Positions 26,179 through 34,217 of a stretch of DNA of 64,000 nucleotides are shown here, piece after piece (position 1 is the first letter of the stretch; the number at the start of each line of letters is the position of its first letter). A program made the translations under genes and the position numbers. The notes under the pieces were generated by a model. That model made no database searches and was not told where the DNA came from. It saw nothing but the letters and a program-made list of their open reading frames with translations. Source of the stretch: JADJNY01 sp046349615 (GTDB taxonomy: Bacteria; Planctomycetota; UBA1135; GCA-002686595); assembly GCA_046349615.1 (NCBI GenBank), contig JAXMBZ010000009.1:1-64000 (forward strand). The letters are read 5' to 3'.

Positions 26179-27369
26179 TCACTTGGACGCCGGCGCCGCG
26201 CTCACCCAGGCGAGCCACGCCTCGTCGAAGGTGACGGGCGTCCAGCCCCAGCACTCCTTGAGGAGCTTGCGTTGGAGCTCGGGCAGGTCGCGTCCGGTCG
26301 GCAACCCCTGCTCGTCGAGCTGCCCCTTCACGCCGCCGAGGAACTTCGCCGTCGCCTCGGGATGCGCGTCGAGGAGGAAGCGCACCATCGACCACGCGGT
26401 GAGCTTCGCGTCCTCGTCGAGCTCCGCGACCTCCTTCATCGGGAGGAGCTGCGCGAGGCGCTTCTGCTTCCCCGCCGCGACGAGCTTCTTCACCGCCGCG
26501 TTCCAGTCCTTCGGGCCGCGCACGTCGCTCTTGCCGCCCTCTTCGCCCTCGTTCGTCGTCGACGTCGGCTCGATCTCCTTCTCCATGCACAGCGCGAGCC
26601 CCTCGGTCAACCACAAGGGCGGGTCGTAGCTGAAGTGCTTGTACGCGTCGAAACAGAGGTGCGAGAGGTTGTGGACGACGTGCGGGAAGAGCGACTTGTC
26701 TTTCTTCAGGTCGGGATCCTCCGCGGGGATCGACGCGATCATCTTGTGCTGGTCTTTCAGGTGCCAGCGCAGCGAATCCGTCGGCGCGGCGCCCGCGAAG
26801 TCGACGACGAAGAGCTTGTGGTTCGCGCGCGTCGAGTGGATCACGACCTCGAACTTGTCCTTCTCGCCGAGGAAACGCCCGTTGCCCATGTAGGGCCCGG
26901 TCGCCTGGCGCGACTCGGGGAAGTCCGCGTCGGTGACGGCGAGGAGCTTCTGGAAGCGCGCGTAGAACTCCTCGCCCTTCATCGCGAACAAGTGCAAGCG
27001 CAGGAACGGGTCGAGCTTCTTCGGCTCGTCGGGCACGGTCGGGAGCGCCTGCTTCAAGCGCGCGAGCTCGGCCATCACGCGCTTCTTGTCGTCGAGCTCG
27101 ACGTTGCACGGCCCGAGCGACGACGCCCAGCGCAGGTGCGCGGTCTCGAGGAAGACCCACTGCGCCGCAGGGAGCTTCGCGACGAGCTCGTCGCTGCCTT
27201 TCGGTCCGATCGAGAGCGGCCCGTGCGAGACGATGCCCGCGGCCTTCATCAGCGCGGGGTCGTTCCTGCACCACGGGCAGACCTCCGCCTTCGACTTCTG
27301 CGCCTGGAGCGGCGCGGCGAGGAGCGCGATCGTCGTCGCGAGCACGAGCGTGAGCGCGGAGCGGAGCAT
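26179..27369 (-). CDS. Secreted protein with degenerate gluzincin-like motif
   Basis: A 396-residue exported protein; the start gives MLRSALTLVLATTIALLAAPLQAQ, a clear signal peptide. Mature features are CPWC (C31, C34) at the N terminus and, near residue 240, HNLSHLCFDAY, followed by PPLWLTEGLA. This mirrors the HExxH...E layout of gluzincin peptidases, but the catalytic Glu of HExxH is Asn. The two His and the downstream Glu remain, so metal binding without normal proteolysis is possible. No partner gene is obvious; the zinc-ribbon genes are divergent across 218 bases. Confidence 0.72.
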   Translation of the reverse strand: MLRSALTLVLATTIALLAAPLQAQKSKAEVCPWCRNDPALMKAAGIVSHGPLSIGPKGSDELVAKLPAAQWVFLETAHLRWASSLGPCNVELDDKKRVMAELARLKQALPTVPDEPKKLDPFLRLHLFAMKGEEFYARFQKLLAVTDADFPESRQATGPYMGNGRFLGEKDKFEVVIHSTRANHKLFVVDFAGAAPTDSLRWHLKDQHKMIASIPAEDPDLKKDKSLFPHVVHNLSHLCFDAYKHFSYDPPLWLTEGLALCMEKEIEPTSTTNEGEEGGKSDVRGPKDWNAAVKKLVAAGKQKRLAQLLPMKEVAELDEDAKLTAWSMVRFLLDAHPEATAKFLGGVKGQLDEQGLPTGRDLPELQRKLLKECWGWTPVTFDEAWLAWVSAAPASK

Positions 27370-27587
27370 GCGGGGACTGTACGCAGACTCGCGGAGCCGC
27401 GCCACGCGCCGTCCAGCGAGGGCCGGCGGCGGAACGAGTGGGACGCGGGTCGAGCGCGGCGTGCGCCGATGGAGCGCCCCGTGCGCCGGTCGCGCGCGCG
27501 CCACCTTGCGCTCGGAGCGAGCGCGACCGATCCTGAACGGAGTTCGAATGCGGCGCTCCCACGCCGCGTAGACGCGCACGCTCCCCC

Positions 27588-28271
27588 ATGACGGCTTCCG
27601 TCCATTGCTCGCACTGCGGCGCGCCGTTCGGCGTGCAAGACGCGCGCTTCTGCTCGTTCTGCGGAACGGAACGGCCCGCGGAGCGCGCGCCCGCGCCGCT
27701 CGCGCCGCCCGCGCCGCTCGCACCGAACGCGCCCGAGCGCTTCGACGCCGCGCAACGCGACCCGCGCCTCCCCGACCTCCAACGGCGCACGCCGACGGCG
27801 AAAGGCGAGACGGCGTATGGGTTCTGCGGCGTGCTCTTCTTCCTCGGGTTCGGGGCGATCGCGCTGACGATCGCCGCGAGCGCGGTCGGAGTGAGCTGGT
27901 TCGGGGCGCGGTCGACGGGCGCGTCGGAGTTGCGCATCGGAGGCGTGCTCTTCGCGCTCGTGCCCCTCGCGATGCTCGGCGTGGCCGCGGCCGGGCTCGT
28001 GCAGCACCTGCGGCGCACGTCGCGGTTCCAAGCGGCGGAGCTCGAGCGCTGGATCGCGCTCGTCGTCGACGAGCGCACGCAGGTGAGCGGCGGAAAACGC
28101 GCGCACTCGCGCTACTACGCGACGCTCGAGGACCGCAGTGGAAAGCGCCGCGAGCTGCGCGTCGGGACGGAGCTCGCGGGCCAGATCGCGCGGGACGACA
28201 TGGGCCTCGCGTACGTGAAGGACGACCTGCTGCTCGACTTCGAGCGGCTCGACGCGAGGGATCGACGATGA
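27588..28271 (+). CDS. Zinc-ribbon membrane protein, first of a tandem family
   Basis: A 227-residue protein. Residues 1-30 form a double-knuckle zinc ribbon (CSHCG and CSFCG); a Pro/Ala linker follows, then two membrane segments (FCGVLFFLGFGAIALTI and IGGVLFALVPLAMLGV), then a soluble tail (RWIALVVDERTQ, YYATLED, GLAYVKDDLLLDFERL) resembling DUF2500-like domains. It shares this plan with the next two genes. Its TGA overlaps the next ATG (ATGA). Regulation of membrane traffic or stress sensing is possible but nothing in the sequence fixes a role. Confidence 0.75.
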   Translation: MTASVHCSHCGAPFGVQDARFCSFCGTERPAERAPAPLAPPAPLAPNAPERFDAAQRDPRLPDLQRRTPTAKGETAYGFCGVLFFLGFGAIALTIAASAVGVSWFGARSTGASELRIGGVLFALVPLAMLGVAAAGLVQHLRRTSRFQAAELERWIALVVDERTQVSGGKRAHSRYYATLEDRSGKRRELRVGTELAGQIARDDMGLAYVKDDLLLDFERLDARDRR

Positions 28272-28372
28272 CGACCGCCTCCACCACGCACTGCCCGACC
28301 TGCGCCGCGCCGATCCGCGAGGAGAGCTCGAAGTTCTGCGCGTTCTGCGGGACGAAGTTGCCGGAGCCGGAG
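28264..28372 (+). repeat. Near-identical coding repeat, copy 1
   Basis: This 109-base stretch covering the start and zinc ribbon of the second family member reappears at 28959-29067 with only a few mismatches, nearly all within codons 3 and 4, while the rest of the two genes differs strongly. It suggests recent duplication or gene conversion. Confidence 0.9.
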
Positions 28373-28954
28373 GGACCGATCCACGTCGTCGTCGAGTCGC
28401 AGGAGACGCGGACGCAGGATCGACTTGCGGCTGCAGCGGCTCATCCGTCGATCCCCGAGTTGATCGCGTTCACTCCGTGGATGCCCCCGCCGCCGACGCA
28501 GTTCACGATCCAACCCTGGGTGATTCGTCTCGCGGGCTCCGTGATCGCGCTCGGCGGTCTCGGACTCGCAGCGCTCGGCGTCGCGTCCCTGATCCTGCTC
28601 GCTCGCCGCGAACAGGATCCCTCCGGCGGCGTCGTCTTGATCGTCTTCGGCATGCTCGGCTTCCTCGTGGGAGTCGCGACCTTCCCGTTGAGCTACCTCT
28701 GGCGACCGACGCCGGCGAAGCCGGCTCCGGAACTCCAACGCTTCATCGCGATCGTCGTCGGTGAACGCACGGAGACGACGGGCAGTCAGTACGGGACCTC
28801 GACGCGATACTACGTGACCTTCGAGTTCGCGGGCGGCGAACGCCGTGAGTACCCCGTAGGCGGCCCGTTCGCTGGCACGATCAAAGAGAACGACGTTGGC
28901 ATGGTCTACGTGCGCGGAGCAAACCTCCTCGAATTCCGCAGGCTCGCAGCGTGA
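28268..28954 (+). CDS. Zinc-ribbon membrane protein, second of the tandem family
   Basis: A 228-residue protein opening with the zinc ribbon (CPTCAAPI and CAFCGTKL), then a linker, two hydrophobic segments (LAGSVIALGGLGLAALGVA and VVLIVFGMLGFLVGVA) and a soluble DUF2500-like tail (FIAIVVGERTE, RYYVTFEFAGGERREYPVGG, GMVYVRGANLLEFRRL). The ATG overlaps the upstream stop, with GAGGGA as ribosome-binding site. Its first 35 codons are almost identical in DNA to those of the next gene. Confidence 0.75.
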   Translation: MTTASTTHCPTCAAPIREESSKFCAFCGTKLPEPEGPIHVVVESQETRTQDRLAAAAAHPSIPELIAFTPWMPPPPTQFTIQPWVIRLAGSVIALGGLGLAALGVASLILLARREQDPSGGVVLIVFGMLGFLVGVATFPLSYLWRPTPAKPAPELQRFIAIVVGERTETTGSQYGTSTRYYVTFEFAGGERREYPVGGPFAGTIKENDVGMVYVRGANLLEFRRLAA

Positions 28955-28958
28955 AGCC

Positions 28959-29067
28959 GACGATGACGAGCTCCTCCACCACGCACTGCCCGACCTGCGC
29001 CGCGCCGATCCGCGAGGAGAGCTCGAAGTTCTGCGCGTTCTGCGGGACGAAGTTGCCGGAGCCGGAG
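28959..29067 (+). repeat. Near-identical coding repeat, copy 2
   Basis: Second copy of the 28264-28372 block, in the same orientation and frame, 695 bases downstream. It supports the ATG at 28963 as start of the third gene because the two proteins then align from their first residue. Confidence 0.9.
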
Positions 29068-29595
29068 AAGGTCGTCGTGCAGGCCTGGGCGCCGAACACG
29101 CGCGAGCGGTTCGAGGCGGCGGTGCGGCATCCGAAGACGGACGAGCTCTTGAAGCGAACGCCCTCGGCTGCGGGCCAGACGGCGTTCTACTGGATGGTCG
29201 CAACGATCGCAGGCGTTACCGCTGGATCTGCGCTGTTCCTGATCGGCGCAGGGCTGACGGTGAGCGATCAGAGTTCGATCCCCCTGCTCCTCGGCGTTCC
29301 CATGCTCCTCGTCGGAGGCCTCCTGTGCGCGGGCTTCACGCTGAAGGCGAAGCGCTTCGGCGCAGCGCCGATCGAGCGGTGCATCGCGCTCGTGGTCGAC
29401 GAGGACAAGCGTCCCCGGCCGGGCGGCGATGGGCGCACGGTCGCGCACTACCTGCTCCTCGAACAGGGGTCGGGAGAACGCACGGAGTTCGAAGTCCCAG
29501 CGGAGACCGCCGCCACGGTCGCCCGCACGGACATGGGCGTGCTGTACACGAAGCGCGGCGTCTTCGTCGACTTCCAGCGCATCCCCCTGCGATGA
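28963..29595 (+). CDS. Zinc-ribbon membrane protein, third of the tandem family
   Basis: A 210-residue protein with the same plan: zinc ribbon (CPTCAAPI, CAFCGTKL), a short linker with RFEAAVRHPKTDELLKR like the first member, two hydrophobic segments (FYWMVATIAGVTAGSALFLI and LLLGVPMLLVGGLLCAGF) and a soluble tail ending GVLYTKRGVFVDFQRI. A GTG at 28951 would overlap the previous stop by four bases and add four residues; I prefer the ATG at 28963 because it aligns with the paralogue. Its stop overlaps the next ATG. Confidence 0.72.
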   Translation: MTSSSTTHCPTCAAPIREESSKFCAFCGTKLPEPEKVVVQAWAPNTRERFEAAVRHPKTDELLKRTPSAAGQTAFYWMVATIAGVTAGSALFLIGAGLTVSDQSSIPLLLGVPMLLVGGLLCAGFTLKAKRFGAAPIERCIALVVDEDKRPRPGGDGRTVAHYLLLEQGSGERTEFEVPAETAATVARTDMGVLYTKRGVFVDFQRIPLR

Positions 29596-29759
29596 CGAAC
29601 GATCACGAGCGCGACTTCGGAAGCGGCGGCGCCCGCCGTGACGAACCGAGCGCGAAGCCGCGCTTCACGCGCACCTTCGCCGGCTTCCTCGTGCTCTGGC
29701 TCGGCATGCTGACGCTCGCGTTCCTCCTGTTCGGGCTCCTCCTCCGCGTCCTCCACTGA
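29592..29759 (+). CDS. Small single-span membrane protein
   Basis: A 55-residue protein with a polar N terminus (MTNDHERDFGSGG, then KPRFTRT) and one C-terminal hydrophobic helix (FLVLWLGMLTLAFLLFGLLL). The ATG overlaps the TGA of the previous gene, which makes a real coding sequence likely despite the size. Function unknown; it is probably produced with the zinc-ribbon proteins. Confidence 0.6.
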   Translation: MTNDHERDFGSGGARRDEPSAKPRFTRTFAGFLVLWLGMLTLAFLLFGLLLRVLH

Positions 29760-29769
29760 CGCGCGCACC

Positions 29770-30240
29770 GTGAACGACTCGAAGCCCACCTGCACGAACT
29801 GCGGCGCGCCGCTCGACGAGCGAGCGCGCAACTTCTGCGAACACTGCGGCGCGGAGCTCCACGCGACACCGCCGCCGCTCGCGAGCCCGCCGCCGCTGCA
29901 CGGGACGGTTCCGTCGCCGCTCACGCCGCCGCAGCCGTCTCCACCTCCTCCTCCGCTGCCGCAGCGCGCGCCTCCTCCTCCGTCCCACGCAGCTCCGCCC
30001 GCGCAACCTCCGCCGCCGCTCGATCGTGCGCAGCGCGGACGCTACGTGCCCGACGCGGTCCCGCCGCCCGCGCCGAAGCTCGACGCGCCGGAGACGGGCC
30101 AGTTCAGCGACTCGGGCGGCGCCGCGATGAAGGCGCTGCTCGTGAGCCTCTCCGTCGCGCTGATCCCGTGCTGCGGGATCGGGATCGTGCTGCTGCTCGT
30201 CTACCTCTGGTTCGCCGGAGCGCGCGCGGTGCCGCGCTGA
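29770..30240 (+). CDS. Zinc-ribbon protein with proline-rich linker and one membrane helix
   Basis: A 156-residue protein with an N-terminal zinc ribbon (CTNCGAPL and CEHCGAEL), a linker of about 80 residues that is roughly half proline, and a C-terminal hydrophobic helix (ALLVSLSVALIPCCGIGIVLLLVYLW). It lacks the soluble tail of the three preceding proteins. The start is a GTG ten bases after the small membrane protein. It closes the zinc-ribbon cluster. Function unknown; zinc or protein binding at the cytoplasmic face is inferred. Confidence 0.7.
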   Translation: MNDSKPTCTNCGAPLDERARNFCEHCGAELHATPPPLASPPPLHGTVPSPLTPPQPSPPPPPLPQRAPPPPSHAAPPAQPPPPLDRAQRGRYVPDAVPPPAPKLDAPETGQFSDSGGAAMKALLVSLSVALIPCCGIGIVLLLVYLWFAGARAVPR

Positions 30241-30245
30241 CCCTT

Positions 30246-30272
30246 CGAGCGATCGACGTCGATCGGTGCTCG
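30246..30272. terminator. Hairpin between convergent genes
   Basis: CGAGC and GCTCG enclose a 14-base perfect palindrome (GATCGACGTCGATC) in the 56 bases between two convergent genes. A two-way terminator is plausible; no T-run is present. Confidence 0.4.
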
Positions 30273-30296
30273 CTTAGCCTCGCGCTCGTCGCGCGC

Positions 30297-31412
30297 TCAC
30301 TTCACCGGCTTGTGCTTCTTCGCCATGCGCGCGAGCTCGCGCGCGGGCACGCCGGGGTACGGCTCGGGCTCGTAGCTGTACGCGAGTGCCACGACGACGT
30401 CCTCCTCCGGCCAGCGCAGGTAGTACGTCACGACCTTCCCCGTGTGGCCTGAGTGCGCGTACTCGAGCTCGCCCGCCGCTCGCGACACTTCCCAGCCGAG
30501 CGCGTAGTCGTGCTTGCCGACCGTGTAGTACTCCGCCTTCTGCGCCTTGCCGAGCACCTTGTCGCCCGCGAGCGCTTGGTGCCACCGCAGCATGTCGCGC
30601 ACGCTCGCGACGACGCCGCCCGCGCCCTTGTAGCCCCACGTGAGCTGCGGCCCGTATGCGAACTGCACGCCGGTGCCCCGCGCGTCGCGCGGAACGCGCG
30701 CGAGTTCGAGCTTCGGATCGCCGATGAGCCGCGCCTCCATGCCCGCGGGCGCGAACAGCTGCTCGACGCAGAACTTCTCGAGCGTCGTCCCCGAGACCTT
30801 CTCGACGATCGCTCCGAGCAGGAAGTACGCGATGTTGTTGTAGGCCCACGTCTCGCCCGGCTTCGTGACGACGGGGAGGTTCAGGATCATCTCGATCGTC
30901 GCTTCGCGGTCCGTGAGCTTCGTGTTGTCGAGCCCGCCGTCGTTCTGGATGCCCGACGTGTGGTTCAGGAGGAGGCGCAGCGGGATGTCCGCCTTGTCCT
31001 TCGGGCACTTCGGGAAGAGCTTCTTCAGCGGGTCCTCGATCGAGAGCTTCTTCTGCATCTCGAGCTTCAAGATCGCGGCCGCGGTGAACTGCTTCGTGAC
31101 CGAGCACCAGTCGTAGAGCGCGTTCGCCGGCATCGGCGTCTTCGTGTCGGCGTCCATCACGCCGTAGCCCTTCTCGAGCAGCACGTCGCCGCCCTTCGCG
31201 ACGAGCACGACGCCGCAGAAGCCGCCGGGGAAGTTCGTCTCGGAGCTCATGTAGAGGTCGAGCTCCTTCCCGAGCTCGCCGAGCACGGTCGCGCCGTTCG
31301 CACTTTCGCCCTTCTTGCCCTTGTCGTTCTTCTTCTGCGCGACCGCGACGTCGGCGACGAGGAACAGGAGCACGGCGAAGACGACGATCCAGCGCGCGAG
31401 CGGACGATGCAT
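30297..31412 (-). CDS. Serine beta-lactamase-like hydrolase, exported
   Basis: A 371-residue protein of the class C beta-lactamase / DD-peptidase-like family. The start gives a signal sequence (WIVVFAVLLFLVADVAVAQ). Catalytic motifs are S104-V-T-K107 in CSVTKQFT, YNN in WAYNNIAY, and HTG in HSGHTGK. NHTSGI is another family signature. Family members are esterases, D-amino acid peptidases or true lactamases; the substrate is not evident. The spacing and length look complete, so it is expected to be active in the cell envelope. Confidence 0.88.
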   Translation of the reverse strand: MHRPLARWIVVFAVLLFLVADVAVAQKKNDKGKKGESANGATVLGELGKELDLYMSSETNFPGGFCGVVLVAKGGDVLLEKGYGVMDADTKTPMPANALYDWCSVTKQFTAAAILKLEMQKKLSIEDPLKKLFPKCPKDKADIPLRLLLNHTSGIQNDGGLDNTKLTDREATIEMILNLPVVTKPGETWAYNNIAYFLLGAIVEKVSGTTLEKFCVEQLFAPAGMEARLIGDPKLELARVPRDARGTGVQFAYGPQLTWGYKGAGGVVASVRDMLRWHQALAGDKVLGKAQKAEYYTVGKHDYALGWEVSRAAGELEYAHSGHTGKVVTYYLRWPEEDVVVALAYSYEPEPYPGVPARELARMAKKHKPVK

Positions 31413-31489
31413 GGGCTCACCTCCAGCGGTAGCGTCCGCGAGGAGCGCTTCGTTGTCGACCCCGCGCGTGTAAGAGCTCACGTGGCTGC

Positions 31490-31503
31490 GCGGTTCGAAC
31501 CGC
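31490..31503. promoter_or_regulatory. 14-base perfect palindrome upstream of the beta-lactamase-like gene
   Basis: GCGGTTCGAACCGC is a perfect palindrome 78 bases upstream of the start at 31412. It could be an operator. It looks like a tRNA T-arm but nothing around it folds as a tRNA. Confidence 0.25.
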
Positions 31504-31529
31504 CGCGGCGAGCGGTGGGAAAACGCAGC

Positions 31530-31557
31530 GGGCCGCCGGTTTCCACGCCGACGGCCC
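31530..31557 (-). terminator. Intrinsic-type terminator after the HEAT-VWA gene
   Basis: A stem of 6 plus 3 bp with a one-base internal mismatch on each side (GGGCCG..CGG with CCG..CGGCCC) lies 26 bases past the stop at 31584. Reading the minus strand, TTTT follows about six bases after the stem, which favours termination. Confidence 0.55.
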
Positions 31558-31583
31558 ACTCGTAGTCGTTCCGTGAACGCGCG

Positions 31584-33155
31584 CTACTTGTACTCGACGT
31601 GCTCGCCGCCCGAGTCGATCGCGATCGCCGTCAAGAGATCGAGCTGCTCGCCCACCGCGATCGTGTGGATCTTGATGTGGCGCGTCGCATTCCACTTCGC
31701 GACGTCCGCGCGGATCGTCGCCGGGTCGGTCTGCTCGCCCGCCGTCGGCTGGCCGTCCGACAGGATGTAGATCGTGTCGCAGTCGGGGTCCTGGAACGCG
31801 GTCTTGATCGCGTCGTACAGGTTCGTGCCGCCCGCCGCTTCGCGCGACGCGACGTACGCCTTGCCGTCCTCGCGCGTCTTCTTGCCCATCTTCGCCATGC
31901 CGGAGTTGAGCCACGTGAAGACGCTCTCGTTGAACACGACCACGTTGAACAGGGCCTCCGGCTCGAGCTTGTCGATGCACGCGTTGAGCTCGCGCTTCAC
32001 GACGTCGATGCGCGTCATCGTCCCGCCGCCGACGTCCGTGTCGTTCTTGAGGATCCCGCGCGCGAGCTCCTTCATCGACCCCGAGATGTCCACGATGAAG
32101 ATGATCCGGCGCGACGTGACCGGGATGCCGAGGAACTCGACCTTCGTCTCGCCGAAGTGCGACTTCTTCGCGGCCGGGCCCTCGGTCGACGGGCGCTCCG
32201 CCGTCGCCGCGAACTGGAAGTCGGCGCCCTTGTTGCGCCACCATTCTTCCCAGCGCGGGACGTCCGTGCCGAGCGGCGTGCCCGTCATGCGCTCGAGCGC
32301 GGCGGCGAACTCCTCGAGCGGACGGCCCGTCTCGCTCTTCATCTGCGCGATGATCAGTGGGATCCCGGCCTTGTTCCGGATCTTCTCGAGCGCGAGCAGC
32401 GCGGAGATGCGCGTGCTCCAGTCCTTGCTCTTGAGCTGCGCCGCGACGAGATCGACGAACTCCGCCTTGCCGATCTTGCCGAGCTCCTCGAGCGCCGCGT
32501 TGCGGAAGAACGGGCTCTCGTGGACGGTGAAGTCCTTGAGCTTCGTCTCCCACTCCGGGAGGCCCTTCATGCCCTTCTGCTGGAGCTTCGTGATGCCCGC
32601 CATCGCGGTGCCGATCGTCGCGAAGTCGGCTTCCTTCTTGAGGAGCTTCTCGAGCGCGGGGATCGCGTCGACGTACTCGCGCTGGATCAGGATGTCGACC
32701 GCCATGCCGCGGAGTTCCGCGTCCTTGTCGTTCATGAACGCGATGCACTGATCGCAGATCTGCTTCGTGAGCTTCGCGTCGGCGATGTTCTTCGTCGCGC
32801 GGAGGTGGAAGATCTTCTCGTCCGCGCTGCCGTCCTTGAGCTTCGAGACGATCTTCTTGTCGACGCCCGGATCCTTCATGTCCGCGAGCAGGTTCGCGAG
32901 CTGCACGCGCAGGTCCGGCGTCGTCGTCGCCTTGGGCCCGAGGTCGAGGAACTCGTCGGCGATCTTCGGCCCCATCGCGTTCGCGAGTTGGCGTGCGGCG
33001 ACGATGCGCTGGCCCGGGATCTTCGTGACGTCCTTGAGCGTCTCGAGGTCCGACTTCTGATCCAAGACGACGGGCTCGACGACCGCCGAGAGGCGAGCGG
33101 ACGAGACGGGAACCGCCGCGAAAAGGGCGAGGAGGAGGCTGGCGATGCGGAGCAT
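31584..33155 (-). CDS. Exported HEAT-repeat and von Willebrand A domain protein
   Basis: A 523-residue protein with a signal peptide (MLRIASLLLALFAAVPVSSA), a helical HEAT-like repeat region (about residues 30-290) and a C-terminal von Willebrand A domain. The metal-ion-dependent adhesion site is complete: DISGSM, then GGTNLYDA, then LSDGQP. This domain order is common in Planctomycetota. Protein-protein assembly outside the cytoplasm is the likely role; the ligand is unknown. It ends at a good terminator and starts 96 bases past the metalloprotease gene. Confidence 0.88.
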   Translation of the reverse strand: MLRIASLLLALFAAVPVSSARLSAVVEPVVLDQKSDLETLKDVTKIPGQRIVAARQLANAMGPKIADEFLDLGPKATTTPDLRVQLANLLADMKDPGVDKKIVSKLKDGSADEKIFHLRATKNIADAKLTKQICDQCIAFMNDKDAELRGMAVDILIQREYVDAIPALEKLLKKEADFATIGTAMAGITKLQQKGMKGLPEWETKLKDFTVHESPFFRNAALEELGKIGKAEFVDLVAAQLKSKDWSTRISALLALEKIRNKAGIPLIIAQMKSETGRPLEEFAAALERMTGTPLGTDVPRWEEWWRNKGADFQFAATAERPSTEGPAAKKSHFGETKVEFLGIPVTSRRIIFIVDISGSMKELARGILKNDTDVGGGTMTRIDVVKRELNACIDKLEPEALFNVVVFNESVFTWLNSGMAKMGKKTREDGKAYVASREAAGGTNLYDAIKTAFQDPDCDTIYILSDGQPTAGEQTDPATIRADVAKWNATRHIKIHTIAVGEQLDLLTAIAIDSGGEHVEYK

Positions 33156-33251
33156 GGACTCGACTCGGAATGGACGGGCGTACGGCGCGGAGAGGCCGCG
33201 CCTTCGGCCCGTGGTGGGGCCCGAGATCCTACCCCCGCGCCTGGGAGACGA

Positions 33252-34217
33252 CTACCGACGGTCTCCGCGCTCCGCATCCCCGGTGATCGCCCTGCGGAGC
33301 CCAGCGAGCGGCGCCGCGTCGTCGAACGTGACCTCGCGCCCGCGCCGGACGATCCCGAGTTCGCGCCAGAGCGACGCGAGGTCGACGTCGATCGGCCGCG
33401 TCGCGTGCGCGGCGTACAGGTCGCGCAGCGTCCTCCCGCCCGCGACCGAATCGGCGACCTCGAGCACGCGCTCGATCGGCCACCGCTCGCTCACGTTGCC
33501 GCCGCGCTCCAGGACCCGCGCGAGCGCGTCCTGCAGGCCGACTCGATTCCCGCTCGCCTTGCGCAGCTCGACGTCCGCGAGCAGACACCAAAGCGCGCCG
33601 CCGTAGTACGTCCGCCCCCACGTCGGCGTGCGATCGAGCCCGAGGTCGCCGTCCGCGGGCAAACCCTGCGCGTAGTCGCGCGTGAACTCGCGCCACACCT
33701 CCCCGGCCGTCTTCTGTCCCGCGAGAGCGCGCGCGATCGGCTCGACGTAGGTCGCGCTTCCCTCCTCGAGCCAGTGGTGCTCGCGCGCGAGACAAGGGAG
33801 CGCAAGGTGGACCATTTCGTGCGTCAACGTCCAGTCGCGATCGAGCGCCGCACGCGTGACGTCGCGGCCGACGAGCACGTTCACGCCGTCGTCACCCGTC
33901 GAACCGAAGACGACGCGCCGGCCCGGACGCGAAGTCACGGTCACTCGCACGCGGTCGAGCGGGAAGCGGCCGTAGTAGGCCTCGATCGCCGCGACGGCGC
34001 GCTCCGTCCAGCGCACGAACTCGGCGTCGGGCGCGGTGAAGTCGGCCGACGCGAGCTCGAGCACGATCGTCGCGCCGCACGCCGCGCGCACGACATGGAC
34101 GCGGCCGTTCGGCGCGAGCGCGACGATCGGCTCGGGCGCGCGCGGCGCGGCGCACGAAGCGTCGAATGCGCCGGCGAGCGCGAGCGAGAGGAGCGCGATG
34201 AACGCCCGAGCGCTCAC
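33252..34217 (-). CDS. Secreted gluzincin-type metalloprotease
   Basis: A 321-residue exported protein with a hydrophobic N terminus (AFIALLSLALAGAFDASC) that may be a lipoprotein signal. HEMVH with a downstream glutamate in WLEEGSATYVE is the HExxH...E zinc site of gluzincin peptidases, in contrast to the altered motif of the protein at 26179. The GTG start overlaps the TGA of the rhamnosidase (GTGA), so translation is coupled. A role in processing or degradation near the rhamnosidase is inferred from this. Confidence 0.82.
   Translation of the reverse strand: MSARAFIALLSLALAGAFDASCAAPRAPEPIVALAPNGRVHVVRAACGATIVLELASADFTAPDAEFVRWTERAVAAIEAYYGRFPLDRVRVTVTSRPGRRVVFGSTGDDGVNVLVGRDVTRAALDRDWTLTHEMVHLALPCLAREHHWLEEGSATYVEPIARALAGQKTAGEVWREFTRDYAQGLPADGDLGLDRTPTWGRTYYGGALWCLLADVELRKASGNRVGLQDALARVLERGGNVSERWPIERVLEVADSVAGGRTLRDLYAAHATRPIDVDLASLWRELGIVRRGREVTFDDAAPLAGLRRAITGDAERGDRR

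Noticed and set aside
31490..31503. A tRNA-like GGTTCGAACC motif in an intergenic region
   Set aside because: It is a simple palindrome; no acceptor stem, D arm, anticodon arm or CCA could be fitted around it.
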